From the NCBI RefSeq assembly GCF_018614655.1, contig NZ_JAGGOG010000004.1, forward strand, positions 518,432-582,431: DNA of 64,000 nt, written 5' to 3'. The first letter of the stretch is position 1. Each line of letters starts with the position of its first letter. Below the pieces are notes generated by a model that worked only from the letters and a program-made list of their open reading frames with translations, was not told the DNA's origin and ran no database searches. Both the position numbers and the translations under genes were made by a program. This DNA is from Pseudomonas fluorescens (GTDB taxonomy: Bacteria > Pseudomonadota > Gammaproteobacteria > Pseudomonadales > Pseudomonadaceae). Shown here one piece after another: positions 57,747-64,000 of the stretch.

Positions 57747-58811
57747 ATGGCACTTATCAGCATGCGTCAAATGCTGGACCACGCAGCCGAGTTCGGCTAC
57801 GGCGTTCCAGCTTTTAACGTCAACAACCTTGAGCAGATGCGAGCCATCATGGAAGCCGCTGACAAGACTGACTCTCCAGTGATCGTCCAGGCTTCGGCCG
57901 GCGCCCGCAAATACGCCGGTGCCCCGTTCCTGCGTCACCTGATCCTTGCAGCAATCGAAGAATTCCCGCACATCCCGGTGTGCATGCACCAGGACCACGG
58001 CACCAGCCCTGACGTCTGCCAGCGTTCCATCCAGCTGGGCTTCAGCTCGGTGATGATGGACGGTTCCCTGGGCGAAGACGGCAAGACCCCGACCGACTAC
58101 GACTACAACGTGCGTGTTACCCAACAAACCGTGGCCATGGCTCACGCCTGCGGCGTATCGGTAGAGGGCGAGTTGGGCTGCCTGGGTTCCCTGGAAACCG
58201 GCATGGCCGGTGAAGAAGACGGTATCGGCGCCGAAGGCGTGCTGGATCACAGCCAGATGCTGACCGATCCGGAAGAAGCGGCTGACTTCGTCAAGCGTAC
58301 TCAGGTCGATGCCTTGGCCATCGCCATCGGCACCAGCCACGGCGCCTACAAGTTCACCAAGCCACCTACCGGTGACGTGCTGGCTATCGACCGCATCAAG
58401 GAAATCCACAAGCGCATCCCTAACACCCACCTGGTGATGCACGGTTCTTCCTCGGTTCCGCAAGAGTGGCTGGCGATCATCAACCAGTACGGCGGCGACA
58501 TCAAAGAAACCTACGGCGTGCCGGTTGAAGAAATCGTCGAAGGCATCAAGTACGGCGTACGCAAGGTCAACATCGACACTGACCTGCGCCTGGCGTCCAC
58601 CGGTGCGATGCGTCGCCTGATGGCCACCAACCCGAGCGAATTTGACCCACGTAAATTCTTCGGCGCTACCGTCACCGCCATGCGCGACGTGTGCATTGCG
58701 CGCTACGAAGCTTTCGGTACTGCGGGCAACGCTTCGAAGATCAAGCCGATCTCCCTGGAAGCGATGTACCAGCGCTACCTGAAGGGTGAGTTGAACGCCA
58801 AGGTTAACTAA
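57747..58811 (+). CDS. fba: Class II fructose-1,6-bisphosphate aldolase
   Basis: Zinc-dependent aldolase of 354 residues (Calvin-cycle subtype length). It starts [60 protein letters not shown] (zinc and catalytic residues), [14 protein letters not shown], and [20 protein letters not shown] follow. It closes the tkt-to-fba carbon block and is followed by an intrinsic terminator. The start excludes a 22-codon upstream extension. Confidence 0.97.
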   Translation: MALISMRQMLDHAAEFGYGVPAFNVNNLEQMRAIMEAADKTDSPVIVQASAGARKYAGAPFLRHLILAAIEEFPHIPVCMHQDHGTSPDVCQRSIQLGFSSVMMDGSLGEDGKTPTDYDYNVRVTQQTVAMAHACGVSVEGELGCLGSLETGMAGEEDGIGAEGVLDHSQMLTDPEEAADFVKRTQVDALAIAIGTSHGAYKFTKPPTGDVLAIDRIKEIHKRIPNTHLVMHGSSSVPQEWLAIINQYGGDIKETYGVPVEEIVEGIKYGVRKVNIDTDLRLASTGAMRRLMATNPSEFDPRKFFGATVTAMRDVCIARYEAFGTAGNASKIKPISLEAMYQRYLKGELNAKVN

Positions 58812-58826
58812 GCCTCAAGCGTTTAT

Positions 58827-58855
58827 AAAAAACCCGCAGTGATGCGGGTTTTTTT
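58827..58855 (+). terminator. Intrinsic terminator after fba
   Basis: AAACCCGCA/TGCGGGTTT stem (58830-58838 with 58843-58851) preceded by A's and followed by a T run. Confidence 0.88.
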
Positions 58856-58877
58856 GTGGCTGTAATTCAGTGGCTCG

Positions 58878-60107
58878 CTATTTGTCCACCAACACTTTCG
58901 GATTTGAGTTTCCCCACACTGTATACAAGTCCGCCAACAGCGCCCCGTTGATATCCTCGACTTCCGCCTGGGCAATCTGCGCATTCCCCTGCTTGCCAAA
59001 CAACACCACTTCGTCCCCGCTCTTCACAGTCGGTACGTCTGTGACATCGACCATCAAGGTATTCATCGACACCTTGCCCACCACCGGCACGCGATGCCCA
59101 TTGATCAGCACGATGCCCTTGTTGGTAAACGCCCGACGATAGCCGTCTGAATAACCCACGGTGATGTTCGCCAACTTTGAATCACGCCCCAGGGTGTAGG
59201 TGCGGTCGTAACCGACGGTATTGCCCTTCGGATAGCTATTAACCGACGCCACATGGGATTTGAACTGCATCACCCGCTGGTACTCGGTAAACGACGGCAC
59301 GGTGTCGCCAAACAGCAGGCCACCGGGGCGAACCATGTCCAGGCGCGACTCGGGCACTTCCAGGGTGGCGAAGGAGTTGGCGGCGTGCAGGGTGATTTTG
59401 CTGCGGTCCAGTTGGGCGACGTTGATCAGCCAGTTGGCTTGTTCGTTGAAGGCCTTGAGGCCGGTGCGTACATCGGCGGCGTCTTCGACGGCGAAGTGGG
59501 TCATGATTGCCTTCACTTCGAGGTTCGGCACTTTGGTGATGGCGACGGCATCACGGCGGCCTTGGGCGGTGGTCATTTCCACGCCGTTGCGGCTCATGCC
59601 GCTGGAGTTCAAGCCCAGATGGACCACCAGTGGGCGACCATGGTTTTCGGCAATCAGGCTGGCTCGCACGGCGAAATCCAGGTTGCCCACCAGCTCTTCG
59701 ACGTTGTAGGGCAGCGCCGCTTCCAGTTCGCTCAAGGCGGCAGTGCGCACCCGGATCAGTTGGCCCTTGAAGCCGCTTTCGCGGACCACGCGGGCTTCTT
59801 CATTGCTGGCGATACCCACGCAGGGCACGCCCAGCTTGATCACCGACGGCATCAACAAACCGATGCCATGGCCATAGGCATCGGCCTTGAGTACGGCGCA
59901 GATTTTCGACTTGTCAGCGAGGCTGGCTTGCAGGGTGCGGATGTTGTGTTCGAAGGCGACTTTGTTGATTTCGACCCAGGCGTTGCTGTCCTGGATATTG
60001 ACCTGGGCCACCCCGTCGCTCATGGACAGTGGCGGGGCAGCGAAGGTTGGATTGTGCAACAGAACCATGCCCAGAGAGAGGGCGAGCAGGGTACGAGGGA
60101 AGGGCAT
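58878..60107 (-). CDS. Periplasmic broad-specificity amino acid racemase (Alr/Bsr-like)
   Basis: PLP fold III racemase of 409 residues. The signal peptide MPFPRTLLALSLGMVLLHNP ends TFA-APP. The Schiff-base lysine is K74 in AVLKADAYGHGIG. VVHLGLNSSGMSRNG, MTHFAVEDAADVRTGL, and the C-terminal MNTLMVDVTDVPTVKSGDEV (catalytic-tyrosine domain) follow. The exported signal and these motifs match Bsr-type racemases that make D-amino acids such as D-Lys and D-Arg in the periplasm. Start chosen by GGAG spacing. Confidence 0.9.
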   Translation of the reverse strand: MPFPRTLLALSLGMVLLHNPTFAAPPLSMSDGVAQVNIQDSNAWVEINKVAFEHNIRTLQASLADKSKICAVLKADAYGHGIGLLMPSVIKLGVPCVGIASNEEARVVRESGFKGQLIRVRTAALSELEAALPYNVEELVGNLDFAVRASLIAENHGRPLVVHLGLNSSGMSRNGVEMTTAQGRRDAVAITKVPNLEVKAIMTHFAVEDAADVRTGLKAFNEQANWLINVAQLDRSKITLHAANSFATLEVPESRLDMVRPGGLLFGDTVPSFTEYQRVMQFKSHVASVNSYPKGNTVGYDRTYTLGRDSKLANITVGYSDGYRRAFTNKGIVLINGHRVPVVGKVSMNTLMVDVTDVPTVKSGDEVVLFGKQGNAQIAQAEVEDINGALLADLYTVWGNSNPKVLVDK

Positions 60108-60247
60108 TGGGTGAGTCTCCATGACTTTCTTATTGGTACAGCGCGTGTGTACGACGCAATACTCGGATTGTCCTACAAGAAAGTCGATACCCTGGTCGCG
60201 GTTCTGTCCTAAAGCGTCGTGGGATGGCTCACTGAAGCGAATCAGCG

Positions 60248-60913
60248 TTACTGGTGATCGATATCCAGCTTGGCAAAGGTCACCTTGCCGCCTTCCTTGC
60301 TATCACCACTGTTGTCCTGCACATAGACCCCAGCTTTGAAGTACAGCGGCTTTGCCCCCCAGGCGGCGCCGATGCGTTCGTTCCATTGTCCGCTGGCGGC
60401 TTCCACGCTCAAGAGGCCGGCACGATTCAAATGGATGACGTAAGTGAAATTGCGCTCCAGTGGAACGTTTTCGGCGACGATGATGACTCGCCCTTTGCTG
60501 TCATCCGGGCGCATGCGAACTTTGGCCACGATGTTGCCGCTTTGAGTTTTCTCCTTGTACTGATATTCAACCTTGATCAGCGGTTTCTGGCTGTCATAAG
60601 CGTGAATTTGACCGATGACGATCTTGCCGGAAGACGGTACTTGGTTGACGGCCAGGGTGGCGCGCAGAAAGTTGTCGGCCTCGGGGTAGGTCCAGTTGCG
60701 CAGTCGGCCGTCGGCGTAGGTTTCCCGCAGTTCGCTGCGTGGGTAGATGGCGTTTTCGGTGCGGGTACCGGTGACGGGGGACCAGAACTGGATGCTGCTG
60801 CCTTCTGCCTGGAAGTACTGGTCGTTGAACCCACTGAGCAGCTTGGGAGTGTCGATGGTCGTGGGCGGAGAGCCGACGGGGATGCTCAGGTTCCAGGTGG
60901 ACAGATCAATCAT
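60248..60913 (-). CDS. Polysaccharide lyase family 7 alginate lyase
   Basis: A 221-residue single-domain PL7 protein. It contains ENAIYPRSELRE (R59-E64), IGQIHAYD (Q102, H104), and YFKAGVYVQ (191-199), the three conserved PL7 blocks with the catalytic histidine and tyrosine. It cuts alginate by beta-elimination. It has no signal peptide: MIDLSTWNLSIPVGS begins the domain directly, so it is cytosolic or released by another route. The neighbouring racemase is separately exported. Confidence 0.9.
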   Translation of the reverse strand: MIDLSTWNLSIPVGSPPTTIDTPKLLSGFNDQYFQAEGSSIQFWSPVTGTRTENAIYPRSELRETYADGRLRNWTYPEADNFLRATLAVNQVPSSGKIVIGQIHAYDSQKPLIKVEYQYKEKTQSGNIVAKVRMRPDDSKGRVIIVAENVPLERNFTYVIHLNRAGLLSVEAASGQWNERIGAAWGAKPLYFKAGVYVQDNSGDSKEGGKVTFAKLDIDHQ

Positions 60914-61184
60914 TGAGTACGCCTTTATGCAGAATGAGAAGGGAAATCACGTTCTTTATAAGCGTCTAGTAACAGTTTGTTAACGGTTTTAAGGCGGTTA
61001 ATTGACGTCAAATACCTGTCAAAAAGCCATGTTCCGCGTAAACCGTGGGCTGTGAAGACTGACCGTTAGTCGGGTACCTGGGCTTTGGCGCAATGATGGC
61101 ACCGTCCTGACTTCTGCTCCTTGTGCGCAGTACCCTGATGAATTCGCTACACTGGCGCCCTTCAAATTCTCTGTCGCTGAGCTC

Positions 61185-61691
61185 ATGACCGCGCTGAAAT
61201 ACCTCCAGGCCTATCCCGCTGCCTTGCAGGACCAAGTCCGCCAATTGATTGCCAAAGACCAGTTGGGCGACTACCTGAACCAGCGTTACCCCGAGCGCCA
61301 TGACGTACAGAGCGATAAAGCACTCTATAGCTACGCGTTGGCCTTGAAACAGGAGCATCTGCGTAACGCCCCGCCTATCGATAAAGTGCTCTTCGACAAC
61401 CGCCTCGACCTGACCCACCGCGCCCTGGGCCTGCACACCACCATCTCGCGGGTGCAGGGTGGCAATCTCAAGTCGAAGAAAGAGATCCGCATCGCCTCAT
61501 TGTTCAAGGACGCCGCGCCGGAGTTCCTGCGGATGATCGTTGTGCATGAGCTGGCACACTTCAAGGAATCGGACCACAACAAGGCGTTCTACAAACTCTG
61601 CGAGCATATGCTGGCGGGGTACCATCAGGTGGAATTCGACCTGCGGGTGTACCTGACGTATCGGGACTTGCAGGGCAAGGCGCGGGAATAA
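61185..61691 (+). CDS. YgjP-like metallopeptidase
   Basis: A 168-residue single-domain zinc metallopeptidase of the YgjP/M48-like group. The zinc motif is HELAH at 121-125, with H131 and following HNKAFYKLCEHM. Upstream are KVLFDNRLDLTHRALGLHT and RIASLFKDAAPEFLRMIVV. It has no signal peptide or membrane helix, so it is probably cytosolic. Substrate unknown. The winged-helix gene follows after 20 bases, so they may be cotranscribed. Confidence 0.87.
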   Translation: MTALKYLQAYPAALQDQVRQLIAKDQLGDYLNQRYPERHDVQSDKALYSYALALKQEHLRNAPPIDKVLFDNRLDLTHRALGLHTTISRVQGGNLKSKKEIRIASLFKDAAPEFLRMIVVHELAHFKESDHNKAFYKLCEHMLAGYHQVEFDLRVYLTYRDLQGKARE

Positions 61692-61711
61692 ACAGCAGAA
61701 GGGCAGCGAGC

Positions 61712-62008
61712 ATGGATGTCAGCAAGACCAAAAGCAGTTTCTATCGCCGGCTCTATGTGGCGTATCTGATCGACAGCCAGCAGGCCAGCAGCGTCCCGGC
61801 GCTCACCGAAATCACGGGTATGCCCAGGCGCACCGCCCAGGACACCCTGGCGGCGTTGGCGGACCTGGATATCGTCTGTGAGTTTGAACAGGAAGACGGC
61901 GCCCGCAATCATGCCGGGCGCTATCGAATTCGCAGTTGGGGAGCGATTGATCCGCGCTGGATCGAAAGCAACCTGGCGCAGATCAAACAGGTGCTGGGCT
62001 ATCCCTGA
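61712..62008 (+). CDS. Small winged helix-turn-helix protein
   Basis: A 98-residue DNA-binding protein. SSFYRRLYVAYLIDSQQASS begins the first helix. The recognition region is VPALTEITGMPRRTAQDTLA, then ALADLDIVCEFEQEDGARN and a wing ending GRYRIRSWGAI. It has no effector domain. Its stop overlaps the end of the convergent elaA-like gene by ten bases. A target cannot be named. Confidence 0.82.
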   Translation: MDVSKTKSSFYRRLYVAYLIDSQQASSVPALTEITGMPRRTAQDTLAALADLDIVCEFEQEDGARNHAGRYRIRSWGAIDPRWIESNLAQIKQVLGYP

Positions 62009-62457
62009 GCCCGGCGCATGCCGATGTGGGGAATATCGTCTTCCAGGTATTCCTCTCCCGACACGATAAAACCATAGCGTGCGTAATACCCCTGCAAATG
62101 TGCCTGGGCCGACAAGTAGATCGGCACTTCGGGCCATTGCTTCTCGGCCTGCTTCAGGGCCTCGTCCATCATCTGATGGCCAAGCCCCGTCCCTCTGGCG
62201 CTCGGCGCAACGATCACCCGGCCAATGACCACGTCGCCTCCCTGTGATTCGGGGTCGAGCAGGCGCAGGTAGGCCACCAGTTGATCCTCGTTCCAGGCCA
62301 TCAAATGATAGGTATCGCCCTCCAGGTCCTGGCCGTCGAGGTCCTGATAGGCGCATTTTTGTTCGACAACGAAGACCTCCGACCGCAGGCGCAAGATGGC
62401 GTACAACTGCTCCTTGCCCAAGTCGTTGTGGTGTTTGCAGACCCAATCAACTGTCAT
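61999..62457 (-). CDS. elaA: GNAT-family N-acetyltransferase, ElaA-like
   Basis: A 152-residue GNAT protein starting MTVDWVCKHHNDLGKEQLYA. LRSEVFVVEQKCAYQDLDGQ D is the ElaA signature. The acetyl-CoA loop is VIVAPSARGTGLGHQMMDE, and AHLQGYYARYGFIVSGEEYL completes the domain. It acetylates an unknown substrate. Earlier in-frame residues are rejected as not family-like. Convergent overlap with the winged-helix gene. Confidence 0.92.
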   Translation of the reverse strand: MTVDWVCKHHNDLGKEQLYAILRLRSEVFVVEQKCAYQDLDGQDLEGDTYHLMAWNEDQLVAYLRLLDPESQGGDVVIGRVIVAPSARGTGLGHQMMDEALKQAEKQWPEVPIYLSAQAHLQGYYARYGFIVSGEEYLEDDIPHIGMRRAQG

Positions 62458-62711
62458 CGTTCCATCCCGATTAAATGCCTGTCTGGATAGTAAGCCGCTA
62501 TGCCACAACTGTCTTGGTTGTCGAGGACCTGGATGAATAATTCGCTGGTTTTGTGAATGAAGTCAATTTGCCATCATTGAGTGCTTCCGGCCCTGACTTC
62601 TTTGTGTAATCTGCTGTACAGCGCGAGTGATGAGCTACAGTCAGGTCCTGTATTCCTGCAAGACCCTGCCATCGCCCGTTGGGATTTGCCCGCTGCGCAA
62701 GGACATCAAGC

Positions 62712-63449
62712 ATGCCGCGATTGTCTCGTGCTGTTGCTCTGCTCGTACTGCTGTTGCTGGCCCAGATAGCGGCTGCAGACCGCTTGCGCCTGGTGGCGGA
62801 TGGCTGGCCACCCTTCACCGATGCGACGCTGGTCAATGGCGGCCTGGCTACGGATATTGTCAGCACTGCACTGGCCCGTGCGGGCTACCCCAGCGATTTT
62901 GAACAGGTGCCTTGGGCGCGGGCGCTGATGGGCGTGGGTGATGGGCGTTATGACGTGCTGGTCAACGCCTGGTACGACGAGGCCCGTACTCATCTGGGGC
63001 AGTTTTCCGGTGAGTACCTGCTGAACCGGGTACGGTTTATCAAGCGCCGGGATGACCCCATCGAGTTCCAGAACCTGCAGCAACTGCACGAATACCCCGT
63101 CGCGGTGGTACGCGGCTACGCCTACTCGGCGGCATTCGACAGCGACACGCAGCTACAGAAGGTGCCTGTGCATAACTTCGCCATGGCCGTGCGGATGCTG
63201 GCGGTCAAGCGTGTGCGGTTAACGGTGGAAGATGAGTTTGTCGCCCGTTACTACCTGGCCCGAGAATCACCCAGGGTGCGCAACGCGGTGGAGTTCCTGC
63301 CAACACCGTTGAGTGAAAACAGCCTGCATATCCTGGTCAGCCTGAAAAACCCGCAGCATGAACAGATCGTCGCCGGCTTTGATCGAGAGATTGCCAAGAT
63401 GAAAGCGGATGGCAGTTATGCGCGGTTGATGAAGCAGCACGGGATGTAG
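62712..63449 (+). CDS. Orphan periplasmic solute-binding protein
   Basis: A 245-residue family 3 binding protein. Signal peptide MPRLSRAVALLVLLLLAQIA ends AAA-DRLR. It continues LRLVADGWPPFTDATLVNGG, LATDIVSTALARAGYPSDFE, then VPWARALMGVGDGRYDVLVN. It resembles the 34850-35653 protein in type but not closely. No ABC transporter partners are present. AAGGA eight bases upstream fixes the start; a 62679 start is rejected. Confidence 0.84.
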   Translation: MPRLSRAVALLVLLLLAQIAAADRLRLVADGWPPFTDATLVNGGLATDIVSTALARAGYPSDFEQVPWARALMGVGDGRYDVLVNAWYDEARTHLGQFSGEYLLNRVRFIKRRDDPIEFQNLQQLHEYPVAVVRGYAYSAAFDSDTQLQKVPVHNFAMAVRMLAVKRVRLTVEDEFVARYYLARESPRVRNAVEFLPTPLSENSLHILVSLKNPQHEQIVAGFDREIAKMKADGSYARLMKQHGM

Positions 63450-63466
63450 CGAGGTGAAGCCACACC

Positions 63467-63581
63467 GTAGCAGCTGTCGAGCTTTAGCGAGGCTGCGTCA
63501 AGCACGACTCGGTGCTATGTGCGACTGATCTGGTAGCGGGTGCGTGTCCTGCGTAGCCTCGCTGGCGCTCGATAACTGCTA
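63467..63581. repeat. Imperfect inverted repeat, minor REP family
   Basis: GTAGCAGCTGTCGAGCTTTA at 63467 faces an arm ending TCGATAACTGCTAC at 63581, with mismatches. It is a REP-like palindrome of a family not otherwise seen in the window, between convergent genes. Confidence 0.75.
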
Positions 63582-63595
63582 CGCCAGCTTGGAGA

Positions 63596-64000
63596 TCAAG
63601 TCGCGCTGCTGTCCTTGATCAAGTGCGCGGCCAACGTCCGTAGCGGCCCTAACTGCCGGCAAATCAGTGCCAACTGCGTTTGCACCAGCCGCTGTCCTTC
63701 ATCGATTTCATCCGGCATTTGCTCCAGTTCAACCGCCAATGCTTCCTCGGCATCACTCTGGATGGTGATGGGTTGTTTGCTGGCCAGGCCGGTGGCGATT
63801 TCGTCGATGCTCAGCGCCAGGGTGTTGCCGGCGCCTTCGATCAGGTGTTCGCGTACTTCGGCCGGTAGAGGGGTTTCGCGGTGGGCGCCGAGCCCCGACA
63901 GGTAGCTGAGCAAGGTGTGGGACAACACCAGGAAACGGAAGCCCACATCGGCTTCCTTCCGGAAATGTCCCGGCTCCATCAGCATATTGGCCAGGGTGGT
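63596..64000 (-). CDS. YccS-like FUSC family membrane protein (partial, C-terminal part)
   Basis: The last 134 residues or so of a longer protein. TTLANMLMEPGHFRKEADVG, then FRFLVLSHTLLSYLSGLGAH, match the C-terminal cytosolic region of YccS/FUSC-type inner-membrane proteins related to aromatic acid exporters. The N-terminal membrane part is outside the window. The visible part has no membrane segment. It is convergent with the binding-protein gene. Confidence 0.82.
   Translation of the reverse strand, partial: TTLANMLMEPGHFRKEADVGFRFLVLSHTLLSYLSGLGAHRETPLPAEVREHLIEGAGNTLALSIDEIATGLASKQPITIQSDAEEALAVELEQMPDEIDEGQRLVQTQLALICRQLGPLRTLAAHLIKDSSAT

Overview
The window is a high-GC proteobacterial chromosome segment. 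Gene content and order (pilGHIJ-chpA-chpC, the mdc malonate operon, tkt-epd-pgk-fba, a SAH riboswitch before ahcY, an alginate lyase and many REP palindromes) point to a fluorescent Pseudomonas of the P. fluorescens/P. putida type. This is inferred from remembered family sequences and synteny, not from a search. No rRNA, tRNA, CRISPR array, integrase or intact insertion sequence was seen.

Layout. (1) 1-3031, minus strand: ruvX (cut by the window edge), algH/yqgE, tonB and gshB. (2) 3270-13158, plus strand: a Pil-Chp chemosensory operon for twitching and surface sensing, without the adaptation enzymes pilK and chpB and with a REP palindrome between pilJ and chpA. (3) 13159-14785: an accessory stretch with nested palindromes, a HigA-like pseudogene, and a small Pseudomonas-specific protein gene behind a structured leader whose ribosome-binding segment has a perfect alternative pairing partner. 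(4) 14786-22998: malonate decarboxylase mdcABCDEGH, the transporter madLM and the regulator mdcR. (5) 23175-31252: a TrhA-type membrane protein, a D-amino-acid oxidation locus (LysR, dadA-like, ridA, binding protein), rsmE, bioA, cytochrome b561 and YceI. (6) 31311-38205: a LysR/NTF2-like pair, rhlE, a binding protein, metF and ahcY. (7) 38532-45399: a thioesterase, an ExoU-like patatin phospholipase, a three-gene lipid-linked sugar transfer cluster, and EamA and MAPEG membrane proteins. (8) 45517-52331, mostly minus strand: mltA, a c-type cytochrome lipoprotein, two small C-X36-C exported proteins around ligB, metK and an ArsR-methyltransferase fusion. (9) 52590-58811: tkt, epd, pgk, two lipoproteins and fba. 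(10) 58878-64000: a periplasmic racemase, an alginate lyase, a metallopeptidase, a winged-helix protein, a GNAT protein, a binding protein and the end of a YccS-like gene.

Connections. metF, ahcY and metK all belong to the methionine/S-adenosylmethionine cycle. ahcY has a SAH riboswitch, and metK lies downstream of a SahR-like ArsR-methyltransferase gene whose upstream region holds a perfect 14-2-14 palindrome. tkt, epd, pgk and fba form a carbon block, with epd leading toward pyridoxal phosphate.

The most unusual items are the ExoU homologue with no visible chaperone or secretion genes, the two-state leader at 13720-13972, a binding protein whose signal peptide is partly encoded by a REP element, nested perfect inverted repeats before the mdc operon, and the SahR-like/metK/tkt palindrome.
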